From Trametes villosa (lineage: Eukaryota; Basidiomycota; Agaricomycetes; Polyporales; Polyporaceae), in the NCBI GenBank assembly GCA_002964805.2, contig PUDQ02000113.1, forward strand, positions 248,001-312,000: a DNA stretch of 64,000 bases, given 5' to 3'. Positions 40,457 through 53,600 of this stretch are shown one piece after another. Each line of letters opens with the position of its first letter. The first letter of the stretch is position 1. The notes under the pieces were generated by a model, which did no database searches, had not been told where the DNA came from, and was given only the letters and a program-made list of their open reading frames with translations. The position numbers and the translations under genes are program-made.

Positions 40457-42178
40457 TCACGCGGCGATGGGCTGGCTCGGGGGCCGCGGGGACGACTTCG
40501 CGTCCTTGGCGGGCGCGATGTCGGGAAGCGGTACACTTTGCCACCCCGTCACCTCGGGGATCGGGCCATCTAGGGGGCGCCGCTGCATCTCGCCCGAGAG
40601 CGAACTCCTGCGGGCAAAGTAGTCGGCCTGCTGCGCCTGCTGGATCGCGGGCGACGAAGCAGGGTAGTAGGGGACGGGCATCGTCGCAGCTTTGCGCGGC
40701 GTCGCTGGAGAGCCGTGTGCTGACTGCAGCGACGCGATGTCAGAGAGCGGCGCGTTGGGCAGGCGGATACCGCCTTCCAAAGGAGGGGACTGCGAGTTGG
40801 GGTCGCGCGGGATGGGGAAAGTGGACGCTGCCGGCGAGTTGAACGACGACGGCGGGTTGGAGCTCGACGAGTACACAGACACTGCAGAATCCCATTAGGA
40901 TCTGGCCCGGCGCGCTCGAGTCCTGACGCGCGACTCACCAGACTCATCCCAGTCGCTGCTCGCAGAGTGCACGGAGGACGCGGAGGAAGAGACAGACGCG
41001 CGGCGGGGCATGACGTTGTCCACCTCCGACGGCTCCTTTTTGATCATCTGCGGGGGGAGCTTCGACGCCTTGGGCGAGCCGTTGACCTTCGGCTGCTTGC
41101 GCGTCTTGCTGCCCGCGCGGAGCTCGTCGAAGCGGAGCGGGCGCGGGCGCAGGTGCGTGCGCTCGTACAGGCCGCACTTGTTGCAGACGATCTTGCCGGG
41201 GTTGAGCGTCGAGCGGCGCCAGCTGGGCGGCTCGGTCGTGTGGCAGTTGAAGCACCGCCTCCGGAGGTACTGCGTCTCCTTCGAGGCCGCGTCGTCCGTG
41301 TGCTGCACCATGAGGCCCGCGTGCGGGGACAGGCACGGGAGGGGCGGCATTCCTGCTGAAGGCGGCCGGCTCCACGCGTTCTGGGACGGGACGATGCCCG
41401 GGTTCGTGTCCTCGGCCTTGATGCCGTCGAGCGGGTGGTGGGGGTGGAAGTCGTGGTAGGGGGGGTGGGGGGAGCCGTTCATGGGGACGGAGTGCGCAAA
41501 GGGCTCGTCCATGTGGTGGTGCATGGGCTCGCACATGCCCATGTGCGGGGAGCCGTCGATGGACAAGGGCTCGGAGTACATGGTGCTGGGCCGGGAGCCG
41601 AAGGGGCTCACCGAGTCGTGATCGCTGCCCAGGAAGGGCGAGCCGTAGGGCATGGGCTCGCCGCGGTCGTGGCGGACGTAGGGGAAGGTGGCGCGGCGGG
41701 TCATGGCGATGTCGTGCGGATGGCGCATGGCGTGGGGGACGTGCTGGCCGCCGTTGGCGGTCTGGGGGATGCCGGCCCAGTTCCCGCCGTGGAAGCCGGG
41801 CTCTGCGGACTGCTGGTGGCGGTGGTCGAGGTACATGGGCTGCGGCACGGAGTGGTCGCGAATTTCAGGCTCGTAGAGCTCCTCGAGGAGGGAGCCGCGC
41901 GAGCCCGGGGGAGTAGGGAAGTTGGACTGGTAGGGCGCAGACCATACGCTCGCGGCCTCGAGAGGCGGGTGGTGGTGGTCGGTGACGACGACGGCGCCCT
42001 CGTCGGGGTGGTGGTCGAAGATGTTGCGGCCGAGGTGGATGTCGAGGGGGCCCTTGTAGGAGGGCGGGGTGGGGTATGGGTGCATGTCGTCGGAGGAGAT
42101 GGAGGTCCTCGGGGAGGGGGTGCGGGGGGTGGAGGCGTCGGAGTAGGCTGGGTAGTGGTCGAACGCGAAGGAGTCCAT
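40457..42178 (-). CDS. GATA-type zinc-finger transcription factor
   Basis: Two exons (40939-42178, 40457-40881) give 554 aa. The DNA-binding finger lies at about residues 309-335: CFNCHTTEPPSWRR, then LNPGKIVCNKCGLYER and a basic tail RTHLRPRPLRF. By my count the loop between the two Cys pairs is 19 residues. The N-terminal 300 residues are His/Pro/Met-rich with repeated HHP and HP motifs and probably form a disordered activation region. The C-terminus is Ser/Pro-rich with TPRK and SPRP phospho-site-like motifs. There is a single finger, so it resembles fungal one-finger GATA factors acting in nitrogen, light, iron or development control. Which of these cannot be told. The frame remains open upstream to an ATG at 42544, but the Met at 42178 begins the structured-looking sequence. 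Confidence 0.9.
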
Positions 42179-43448
42179 GGGGGAGTGGCGGGAGGAGAGA
42201 GGAAGCGGGGGCGGGGCGGGAGGGCACGTCTGGAAGGCTCTGGCGGAAGAGGAAGCCGGACCGCGAGGCGTGAGGGAGGGCGCGAGGGAGGAGGCCTGGC
42301 TTCCGCTGGCTGTAGCTGTCTGGCGTCGCTGCCCGAGCGTACTTATGGCCCGTATCCGCCAGACGAACCGAGTCCTTTTCCGGCTCAACCCTGCTCCCGG
42401 GGTCTGACCAGATCCTGTGCAGCAGCCTACGAATGGCTTAGCCGCTTCTTCCCACTGCGTCTCCGACAACCCGGCTCCCCTTGCCACGCCCCTGCGCCTA
42501 TCGTCGCCCGCCCCCCTGGGCCCTCCACGCGCTCCCCCTTCCACAAAGAATCCAAGCCAATGTCCCCTTTTTCTCCCCGCCCGCCCGCGACGACTCCCCC
42601 TCCACCCTCCCCTCCTCCCGCTCCATCGCCTTTCGCTGCCTCACGCAGACACACCGCGTCCTGCCACTCGCCCACCCGCGCCGCCCGCCTTCCCGCGCCG
42701 CCTGCGCTGCACGCCCGGCCCCGCGCCTGCTCGGAGGATGCTCTGTTACTCCGATCCCGAGCGCGCATTGCCATTCCCGGGAGGTCCACCCCCTCCGCTC
42801 GCAGCCGAACTGAGCTGTCCCCTCATCTCCCCCTGCGATCTCGCCCGTCCCTCCCAGCCGAAGATCCCTCGCTCGGCCCTTCCCGTCGCCAGCTGCACCT
42901 ATCGCCCGGCGCCTCTCTCTTCCCCCATAGCGACCACGCTGGAATTCGCTTTTCGCCCGCCCTTCTCCTCTACCCAATCACGTTCCTATTCCAACCCCCG
43001 CCTGCAGTCCGATAGCATAGTCATACTTACACACCGCGCAGTCCTCCATACCCGCGTACCACCACCCTGTACATACCGTACGTGCGCACCGCACCGCACC
43101 GCTCAGAAATACGACGCTTCTGTGTGCCATCCCCCAAGTCACAGCGTGCGCGTCCCACGTCATACCGCTCCCTCATCACCTTCTCGCCCAAAGCGTCCGC
43201 CCCGGGCTGTGTCCGACTCTCCTCCCGCTCTTCGAATCCGACAGAGCCCCAAACCTAGCTAAATGACAGACAGCGCCTCGACGCTCCCACCTATCCCTCC
43301 CCTCGGCGCCAGCCGCGCCCACCCCTCCCCCGTCCTGTTTCACCTGCCTGCCCTCCCGTTTCACGAGCCCGTCTCGTCCGCGACCCCGCGGCCCGCAGCT
43401 CCTCCTGCGCAAGTCCCGAGACAGAGCACAGAGTCCGGAGCCGGGAAG
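42179..43448. promoter_or_regulatory. Upstream region of the GATA factor gene
   Basis: These 1270 bp hold the promoter and long 5' leader of the GATA gene and the 3' UTR of the ING gene. The minus (sense) strand is strongly purine-rich from about 42450 to 43000. The opposite strand is open for more than 500 codons (41435-43015) with a Pro/Arg-rich translation, which I read as a composition artefact. Confidence 0.5.
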
Positions 43449-45208
43449 CTACTGTTTCTTGCGCCCCTTGCGCCCGCCCGTGGTGGCGGACGTCGTCGCC
43501 GCCGGGGCCGCCGTCAGCACTCCCGCGATTCCGAGCTTGACAGAGCATTCCTCGCAGTACCAGTTCTCTGGCAGCGGCGGCTTGAGATTGACGCACGAGA
43601 GGTGGAACTGCAGCAGCGACGGCGTCAGATAGAACGCACTCGCAGCAGCCTCTGCGCTCTGCGCGCTCGGGGCCCCAAGCGGCGCGGGCACTCACCCATT
43701 GGTACCGGCACGCGTCGTTGTCGCATGCGATCATCTGTACATACGCACGCGCAGGGATGCAGTCAGCCAGCGCTCCGCATCCTCCGTTACGAGTCGCCTC
43801 GGCCACGCCGCAGCGTCTCTCTGTGCATGCGGCGCGACCGGAACGGACGGACGCACCTCGCCGTACGACAGCTTCTGGCAGTAGCAGTACAGCTCCTGGT
43901 CCTCCGCGTCCGCGCCGTCCTCGCCCGCCTCGTCGACGTCCTCGTCGCCCTCCGCGTCGTCCTCGTCCGCGTGCGCGCGCCGCGCGCGCATCGGCGAGTG
44001 CCGCGGGTGCACCTGGCGCGAGAGCCCCGACTTCTGCGCGCTGCTCCCTGCGTACGCGCCGCTGCTGCTGCTCACCGGCACCGGGCTGGGCAGCTTGATG
44101 CTCCCGGCCGACGCCGCCGCCGCCACCCGCCGCTCTGGATGACAAAAATCGTAAGAGATGTGTCACAGAGGCGCGCAGGCGGAAATGACGAAACGCGAAA
44201 AAATGAGGAGATGGAATCGGACATGGCAACGGCGTGAGTGCAGCGAGGGCCGCACGGAAAACGGTGAAACAAAGGGTGTCCGGACACGTACACAACGCAT
44301 GCAATCGTATCACGCCAGGGGAGTGGCAAAGGAGGCACGACGGCGTCCATGCATCCGAAAAACAGACAAACACGAGGGCGCTCCGGGACTTACTCTTCTG
44401 TGGCGGCGGGGCCGCGACGGATATGGACTGGACGACGGCGGGGGGCTCGATCGCGGCAGCGGCGGTGCGGAGGTTCGTCTGGATCTGCTGCACGGTGCTG
44501 TCCACGGAGTTAAGGAAGTGTTGCGTCGCCGGGAGGCCCGGATCGTCGCCCTGGAGCTTCAGGATGCGCTGGATATCGTGATTGAGGCGGGCGAGCGCGC
44601 GCTCGAGCGTGCGCACGAGCCGCTCTGAGAGCGCGACCTTCTCGGCCGCGAGGTTGTCTACCTCCGCGTATAGCTTGCGCACCGTGTCCGGGATCGCCGC
44701 GTCCTTCGCGGGCAGGGCTTGCCCGGGTATCTTGGAGGAGTGCCGGTAGTACTTCGAGGTCTCTTTGCGGATCTCGTCTGTCAGGTCTAGACACAGGAAT
44801 GCCAATTTTCAGATAGACAGTTTTCCAGCCGGGATGACATACGAGTCGTAAGGGGAGGCGGTCAGTAAGACACACTAAACCGTGCTAGTAAGCGAGCGGA
44901 AGCAAAGTCCACATGCCTTGGGTCTGCGTGTCCCGATACTTGATCTCGGCGAGGATGTGCTGCGTCTCGTTGGGCAGATTCTCCAAACCTGGACGCATGA
45001 CAGTTAGCACCGATGTCTACGGAGGACGCACAAGCGAGCGGTGGCCCGGTCACGCAGAGGGCGAGTGTGGCACTCGGGATCAAGGCGGCGAGCGATAGGT
45101 CGGGCAGGATGCTGTCTTACGGAGCACAAAGTGCGGGAAGAACGGAAGGTACGGACTGGAGAGGTATTCCGTCGCGATGTTCGCCGCCTCCTCCAGGTTC
45201 GCGTTCAT
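43449..45208 (-). CDS. ING-family PHD finger protein (histone-mark reader)
   Basis: ING proteins are subunits of histone acetyltransferase or deacetylase complexes and read H3K4me3 through a C-terminal PHD finger. Six exons (45121-45208, 44917-44988, 44394-44786, 43857-44134, 43696-43734, 43449-43607) give 342 aa. The N-terminal ING helical domain carries LENLPNETQHILAEIKYRD, DLTDEIRKETSKYYRH and KVALSERLVRTLERALARL. A Ser-rich basic/acidic linker follows. The PHD finger has all ligands: YCYCQKLSYGEMIACDNDAC, then the exon-joined WFHLSCV and WYCEEC (C4HC3), with the aromatic residues used for methyl-lysine. The intron 44787-44916 needs a GC donor (CAAG|GCATGT). Its introns (88-259 nt) are longer than elsewhere in the window. 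Confidence 0.93.
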
Positions 45209-48200
45209 TGTGCTACTGCGGCGGCGGTCGTTGCGCGCAGACGGGTGGCTGAAGCTGAGACTGGGATGCTGAGATGCAGGCGCGCCGCGCAGTCCTCGCG
45301 CACGCTAAATTGAGTGATTGGTGGGGTGCGCACAACAGCGGGGCTTCGCGCACGACGTCCGAAATGCAGTGCAACGGGTAACGGAGTGCGAGCTGGAAGG
45401 ATCGAGGGCTCGCGATCAGAGCAGGATGATGGCGGGGAGAGAGTTGTGTAGCGCCGGGCGAACGCCGTCGGTGACCAAGCGCGCCCCCAGGCGCCCGCCC
45501 GTCTCACCAAGACGCCCGCCCGGCGTTTATGGCGTCGCCCGGCCCCGTGCGGACCGGGACGCGACCGGTCACAGCTGTGACGGACGCGAGCAGGGTGCTG
45601 ACTGGGTGGCGGGGGTCGTGGGAAGGCCCGGATCGGGGGGTAAACGGGGGGCCGCGATCGCGTGGGACCTACAAGACGAATCGGGCAGTGGCGGCGGGGC
45701 GGGCCATATGACCACGTCGCCTGTCGCGCGCTAGCGACGCGATGCCCGACGGAGTATCGTCGGTGCACGAGGCTCGCACCCGCAGACGTCCACCGCTCCT
45801 CCTCTTCCCTCTCCGCGCGAGCAGCGGCGGCGGCTTCGACTTCGACTTCCTCTCCACCCCCCAGCTGCCCGCTCTCGGACTCGGCGGACGCCCAGGCCGC
45901 CCGCAGGCGGTGTGTGCGCCCGCCGAGGCTGTCCGCATCTGACTCTGCAGCGCGCCCGGCGCTGACGTGCGTGCAGCTTGTTTACTCAACAGCCGGCAAC
46001 GGACGTGCTCCTTGCGGTCGCCCGCGTACATACGCGCAACGCGCATGCCCGAGCGGGCCCTTCGGCGTTGTGGCGCCTTCAGCGAGCCGTGATAGATGCA
46101 CCCCGTTTGCCATCCTCGCCGCCGGCGCTGGGGCGCGCGGACGCGCCTGCCGCGCATGACTCAAGCATGTCGTAAAACGCTCCGTGTCTTTCACCCACAC
46201 GTCCAGCCCTGCGCACGAAGCGCGCCCGACGTCCGCCCTTCCGGCTGCAGAGCCCGACGCTTCCTCCTTGGGCCGCGTCGCTCACCTCGCGGCTGACGTG
46301 GGCAGAACCTCCGCGGCCTTGGCCCGGCGTAACCATGAAAGCCCTACCGCTCGGGGAGTTGACTCAGAACTGCTCCTCGCTCTGAGGGGATATTCCGGTG
46401 AGCTGGTTTCTGCACTGGTCACCGAAGCCGACCTGCGCTGCCCTTATCTGACCACCAAACGTACCAGGCTCAGGGGCACGTAACTTCCCGTGGGCGACCG
46501 TCGACTGCTCCTTCAGCACGACCTCCTCACACGCCAACGACAAAACTCTCCGTGTGCTGTGGCCGATGCGGTCACCGATTGGAAATGGCTGTCTAGCCGG
46601 CTAGCTACTTACGAACGCGCTTCCCCACAGCTCAAAATTCTGCTTGCGCTATCAGAACGGGCGGGAGGCGTTCCAACTTCCTTCCCGCGTTCTGCGTTCG
46701 CTGGCCATGGGACGAGTGTGCCCGCTAGGTTCGCGGGTAGCGGCTAGCTCGCACGCGGGCGGGCCAGGGCGCAAGCGGGTCTGCCACTCCGCCCGCGTGC
46801 CTTGGGCGGGGGTGCTTCTCGAGCCTTCGCAGCTCTCGCCCGCGCGTCTGCGGGCCCAGGAGGGAGGAGATCGCGGCCGGGCGCGCACGCCGGGCCGCGC
46901 CTGCCTGTTCGGTGCGCAGGGGGAGGGCTGCCGCTGTCCGGCTAGCGAGCTGAAACACGAAGAAGCAGGGAGGAAGGCACACCGCGCGCTTCGCGCCGCC
47001 GCTACTGGTCCCGTCGTGGCGTCACGGCCGCGCGGGCCTCTTTCTCTCCATCCTACGGGGGTGCCACTGACGTTACGCCCTCCCAGCTCTCACTCCGACA
47101 TGTCTCGACGCCAATCGTAACCACTTCGCAGGCACCCCGTATAGAGCCCCCGTCCGGTCCCTGTATCGTCTATACGCTGCGCTGTGCCTCCCGCGGGGCT
47201 CGGCGTACCAATGCCATTGGATTTGTCGTCCGACTCGGACGACGGACACCACCTCCGCGCCCGGGGCTCGAGCTTCGTACATACGCGCACGCACCCCGGA
47301 GACACTCCGAGCTCATATGCCCATTCCCGGCCGTCTGTTCGAGCCGCGCGGCCGTAGCCACTCGTCATGGGAGCAGCGCAATTGCAATGGCGCACGCGCG
47401 ATAGCGGCATATGCATCACCACCATAAGGTTATCGGACGACGAGGCGGACGGTGGGAACGGCGCGGAATCCTGCCCCGCTTTGCGCGATTTGGCAAGGCG
47501 CGCCCCCCGGTCCGCGTCCTGTTGCAAGTCCGTCGCCCGATAACCGTGCCCGCGCACGACGACGTGCGCGTGCGTGGTGAGACTCGCTTAGCGGAGTGTC
47601 TATGTGTGCGCGCGAGCGCCCGAGCTCCCCGCGGGTGAGACCTGGGCAATCGATGATGCTCGCAGTGAGACATTGCGTCAATGCGAGGATTGGGAGTGGC
47701 CCGCGGCGGCGCGGGGCATCGCGACATCGCGACATGCGTGCAGCGCCAAGCGCAGGCAGCTCGGCGGATCCAGCAGGACGCCGTTGGGGTCCTTGAAGCT
47801 TCTGAAGGGCGCATGCGGGACCGAGAGCTGCCGCGCTGCACGGCACGTTCGCTGCGCCAGCCTGAGTGTCGCGACCCGCCGACGCGCGCAGGGGATTTGC
47901 TTTACAGCCCGGAGAATGTTTCTCGTTTGTATTGGGAAAAAGGAGGCCTCGGAGCTTGTACGCAGCGACTGTCAGGAAATTTGACATTGCAGGTTGAAGT
48001 TCCGTATGCGCCGCCTTGGGCGTTTGGACGGCACTCGAACCCAGTTTATCCACAGCGTCTACTGTACATAGTCACACGAAAACTTTGTGTCAGTATGGTG
48101 GTGCTCAGGGTCGAGCGGAGGCGGAAACTCGGCGACGGCGGGAAAGTATCTTTACCCTCACGTCGACGCCCGTTCTAAGAAAATGACAGAAACGGGGTAT

Positions 48201-50696
48201 CGGGTGCACAAACAAGAGTGCGCACCCGGCAACACCACGAGCGCATCCGAGAAGTGGATGGCAGCGCGCGGGGTCCCCAGAGGCACTGCGAGATACACCG
48301 GCCACGAAGAGCAACAGTTCTACCGTAACGGTCCTAGCCAATATCCACCGCTGCTAGTCGCCCCGGGTCGTGGCGCCGTCACAGAAAACAGTACAAGCAG
48401 AGCCACACTCGGGGATGAACAACGCGGCGCACCAGATGCTCCTGCGGCCCTCGCCACGATGCTCCCCTCGGTCTCCCCCTGCACAGCAGCAAGAAGACAT
48501 GTCAACAGCTTCGCATGATCGCACGGCGCCCTGGCGAGGCGCAGACCGATGGCGGGCGTAAATGAAGGCAGAAGGACGCCCCCACGGGCGCACCAAGGTT
48601 CGAGATCGAGAACAAGCTTGCTTCGCCCGCGAGATGCGCCAGCCCCAGATCTCCCGCGTCCCCACCCGCCCGCGCGATTCGGACGCGCCGCGTGATCGCA
48701 GGGTGTGCGCCTCCCGTGCGCCCCGCCGCCCGTGGACGATTGGTGCGCACGGGTTGGAATGCTGGCTAGACAGCGTGGAGGGGGACACATGCGCGCAACT
48801 GTCCGTGGCGGCTGGTGACGCACAGCGAATAGAGGGCCGGGCGGTCACTGCCACCGATCATACCGCGGTGGGTTATCAACGTTTGACAGCCATCCGCTCT
48901 CACCGAGGCTGCGCAGGCGCGTGCTTCTTGCCCAGCGTCGCCCCGGGTGAGGCGAGAAGCCTGCCAGAACGTACAAGTACAGCGCGCAGAGAGCGGACGT
49001 GGAATTGCGGTCGTCGGCCGGCGGGAGTGCTGCGACGGGGTGTCATGCACCGCGCGTGCGTGAGACTACAAGGCAGAGGCATATGGGCACGCACGGATTT
49101 AGAGCTCGGGGTCGGCAGGGTCCTCCCGCCGGCGAATTAACGCATGCCAGGATGCCGGTCTGTCGTTTTCCTGTACATAGATGCGTTTGTAGCCGGGCCG
49201 TAGCCGGCGTGCTGGAAGTCTGGAGAGACGAGGAAAAGGCGGGCGCGCAGCTTCGCCTTCCCATGCCAGATTGATCGGTTCGTCCAGCTTCTCGCACCCC
49301 GGCATGCCGGTAGACCATCAGAGGCCCACGTCCAAGATGTCATGTCGAGTGCGGAGTGCCGCCGGAAGCCTGAGACCGCACGTCAAGGGCGCCGGCCAAG
49401 GCCATAGTAACAGGCACGCCGTGGAAGTACACCTGAGAGGACGCGAACGCGGTTCTGAGATGGTGGCGAATGCGGTGTAGCATGCATCTTCAGCCTCTCA
49501 GCGGTAAGAACCACAAGTCAAGAGATGGGATGGGCGGACCTACGAGAACTCGCGAGAGGACAGCCTTGTGCCCACGCCAATATGGCGTTCGGTGTTCATA
49601 TGACAGAGGTTCGTGCTCCGAAGACATGGCCAGAATCGCAGCCTGTAGATCGGGAGGTAAATACCATATACTCTCGTAGGGCGTGGACACGAGTGGCAGA
49701 GGGAATGTGCTTACCACAGGCGGATTGAGTATTGACGAACGGTACTGATTACAGCGGGTGCAGTCCTACCCCAATGATTGAGTCGCGACACAGGGCCGGA
49801 GTTGTACCACTGCAGGCTCGAATCAATCAGAGGCATTATACCTGCGCCTCTGGGGGAAGTCAAACGGGCGAGCTAGACACGAGGTCGCAGTACGGAGGTC
49901 AGACCGATCTATCCGGCTTGCACAATTAACGGGCTCAGGGTCCGTGGGGGCCATCTCTGCGCTTCAAGACTTGGGTCAAAAAGAGGAACATTAGCACGGC
50001 AGTGTCACCGCATGAACTTATGCATAGAGAGGATTATTGTTGGACGCCTCGCTCAACGTACTGCTCGCGGCGCAGGCGTGAAGATGCATTTGTAGCGGCA
50101 GCAACGAGTTCGCTCGTCTGGTAGAAAGTTGCGCAGAGGTCTGTAGCATACGTTCAGTATCAGCGTGGGTTGTAAATGCTCAATTTCGCGTGGCAATAGG
50201 CTGTCTGACTACAGTCCCGGTGCGAGCGGTCGCCCTTGCTGTCATGGACAGTTCAGAACGTCACAGTGTCGTCAAGAGTAGAACGGCAACCAGTGACCCA
50301 AGTATTTCCCCTGTCTGTCCGGCACTGAAGCTGCACGAAGCCTCATAAGACTGACTGGAAGAGCGAGTAGGGCGGAATGCAACGATCATCAGTCATGATA
50401 GTGAGGATGTGTACATGGTGGCGGAGGAGCGTCGAACGTCCTTCGGAGAGCTATGCCCGCGGAGTTCTCACTGGACCAAGTATAGGGTTATCCCCGCTTT
50501 CGGAGCTCTAATCTATACTTAGAGGACTAGTCGGAGGTGCTTACCCGCTTCAATCCCGGGCATTTGCAGGATAGACGCCCAGCAACAGAGCCCGTTGGAC
50601 GAGCACCACGGTGACGCCGTCCCCACCCATGCCTTTCTCGCCGACAACGTTGTAGACGACGTCGAAGACCTCTTCGTCCCCCTACCCCTGCTCACT
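45209..50696. other. 5.5-kb divergent intergenic block, no supported gene
   Basis: Lies between the start codons of the ING gene (-) and the TRP-like channel gene (+). About 45.2-49.3 kb is very GC-rich, and both strands stay open by lack of stops. 49.3-50.6 kb is nearer average composition. I read both strands and found no family motif, no chain of exons with matching phase, no tRNA and no inverted-repeat element. It may be an extended regulatory region or the site of noncoding transcripts. Confidence 0.45.
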
Positions 50697-53600
50697 ATGG
50701 CCGGTTTCCACCAACCCAGCCAGCGGGGGTATGCTCTCCCCCGCATGCTTCTCATACTCGCTCTTTCTCTCTCACCCTTCACGTCTACGACCGCCCAGCC
50801 CGCCACGCTCCAATTCTCTGACTGCTTCTCCAGCTCGAACACCTCGCAGAAACTCGATGTATCGACCGTCTATGCTCAGTTCTTCCCGGGCGGACCCTCG
50901 AATGGACCCTACATCAATTTCACAGTCCTAGGCAGTTCGCCTCAGCAGATCATGGCTGCATCGGAGGGGCCTAATCCTGTTGCCAGTGAGTTCCCCCACT
51001 ACCCGAAGAAAGTGCTGAAGTTCATGTCCTGACCACCAATTAGCGACCCTTTTTACGACGACCGAAATCCTCACCTTCGCACAACCAAACAGCAACACTA
51101 ATTCCTTCTTCTGCGACTCCTTACGCCCACCCTCCCCTCTCTCCACACCGGACTCTCACAATGGCTTCTGCCCGTTGGACGCCGGACCGTTTGCGTTCTC
51201 GTCAAAAGTCCCCCTTCAAGCCGGCTCCGAGTTGGCGACCTTCGATACACGGCTGCGTGCTCTGGACCCCTTCAAGCATGAGCTGCTCTGCCTAGACGTG
51301 AACACGACAATCCTCAATCCCGGTCCGGTAGGCTCCGTCTACGGACACGCCCACATCGTCTTCTGGAGCACGGTCGGATTGGCGATAGGATATTGGGCGA
51401 TTGTCGGTATCGCACGACTTGTCGCCGCCTGGGGCCGTGGGTCTTCCAGGGGAGGCAACGGCGTACTGGCGAGGCTCGAGAGTGCCGGGTTCGTGCTCGC
51501 GAGTGCGCTGAGCGGCGAGCGATTTGCGTCCTCTCCTGCGCTCATGCGTTTCTGTGAGTGGTTTTGTGTGTCCTCGAGAAATTATTATGGAGTGACGTCA
51601 TTTCGCAGGTACGCCGTCCCTGCGAGACATCATCTTCCACAGTCAGTGGTGTGCGGCTCTGTCCATGGTTGCCGTGCAATGGCCCATGTTTGCCTGTGAG
51701 TGTCAATATATTACCGTCTACAATACGCCGCTCAACTCGAGATTTAGACCCGCTTCTTTCACAAACCGCATGGTCAACTCTCAGCTACAGTGAGTTTCAT
51801 TGCCCCCCTCGACCAAAGCAGCCGCTGAGTTTCCGATAGACATCACGATCGCTCAGGACAAGAATGCACATTGGAACCCGCTTTCTGTCATCCCATATGA
51901 CCCGCCTTCAAACTTTGCCGATCAGCTCAAAGATCCTACATCCCCCATCTTCGTCAACAGTAGCGCGCCGAACTACTTCTTCCAGCTCCCCGCCAACACC
52001 ACGACCGGCATACCCGCATTTGCGTGGTCGGTCGGCCTTCGACCGCAGGACCTATTCGGCATCTGCCTGTCCATCTTTCTGGCTATCATCGCGGCGACGA
52101 TCGTGCTCAGTGTCTTGGTCTGGCTTTTCGACCTCCTGATGTCGGGACTGTCGGGCGGAGGTGGCGGCGCTCTCCCCACCGCTGCGCTGGTAGGCTCTCG
52201 TAGCCCGCGCTATTCGGCAGGCAGCAAGGATATGCTCGACGGTCCGGGCATGACGGCGGTCGACGAGAACAGGTCATTCAACGGCAATTTCCTCTTCCGT
52301 CAAACTGCACGCTTTCCCGGCGGGCGGTCATGGTGGAGAAGCCGAAGCAGCTTCATCTCCTTCCACGGGAGCGTTCTGCAAGGCAACCTCGTCCGCATTC
52401 TCATGCTCTTCCACCTTCCCATCACCATTTTCTCCTGCTACACGCTCAGCTTGGGAAAGCCGCAGGTGTCGACGACTACGCTAGTTCTAGCCGCGCTATC
52501 GTTCTCGATCCTTTCGGTCCTGATCCCGGCATTGCTGGTGCTTCGCCTTACGCTCACAAGGACGAGCAAGCTGTACGACGAAACGTGGACGCTGCTTTCT
52601 CTTGGCCCGCTGTACAACCACTACCGCCACGGTTCACAGCTGTTCGCGTGCACCCTTTTCGCTATCAATATAGCGTTCGGCGTCACTATTGGCTTCGGAC
52701 AGAAGAGCGGTACTGCGCAAGCTATCGTGATCCTTGTGGTCGAGGTGGCCGCCGCCCTCGGGACCAGTATCTGGTTGCCGTGGGGTCAGGGCGCAAGTAT
52801 GGGGCTCATCAGCTTCCTATTCTGCGTTGGGAGGATTGTAATTGCGGTCCTTCTCGTCATCTTGACACCAGTGGTAGGTCTCACGCCCTTCCGAACTACG
52901 TAACGCTAAAATGCAATTCCGTAGGTTTCCATTGGCGCGGGCGCGGGTCAATGGGTCGCGTACGCGATCCTGTTCATATTGGGCCTGATTTACCTGGCGT
53001 TCGCCCTGATGCTCTTCGTCAAGATTCTCGAGGCCGTTCTGCGAATCATCGGTGGCATTGGCTTCGGCAGAAGCAAGCATGTCGTGGACAGTGGCCTCCT
53101 CGGCACGATGGGCCTCATGGGCTGTTGCGGGAGCCGACGTCCCCGCCGTTCTCGTGGTTACCGCGCCGCGGATGCCGGCAAGCAACCACCGACGCTCATG
53201 CTGTCCAGACCGGCGCCGCCCTTCAAGGACTCGACACCGCCCTCGTCCGGCCCGCCATCCGTCCTCCGTCCCGAGCACGCAATGCAACCATACAAGGAAG
53301 ACAGCGACGACGAGACGGGCTTCATAATGGGCGCGTGGCAACCGTTCCCGGGACCCGGGTACAGCGCGATGGAGGAGCCCGCCCCTGCGCCGGAGCCCCC
53401 AAAGTCCGGGTTCACGAGGGTCGCCGGCGGCCGCGCGCACTACGAGTCGCCGTACGCGATCGCGTCAGGGTCCACACAGACGTTCCCGTCGGTCGAGCGC
53501 GGCGCGGGCTCGGTCGCGCAGCCGTCGGTCGCGGAGTACTCGCCGCCGCAGACGCCGTCGATCTCGAGCGCGGCGCAGGGCCTCCCGCCGGGCGCGATGC

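Noticed and set aside
41435..43015. 526-codon open frame on the + strand
   Set aside because: It runs antisense to the GATA gene and its promoter, and the translation is Val/Gly/Arg-rich and then Pro/Arg-rich without domains. It stays open because of GC-rich codon bias on the real strand.
48590..48615. GGTTCGAGATCG resembling a tRNA T-loop
   Set aside because: It does not match the B-box consensus and no acceptor or anticodon stem could be paired around it.
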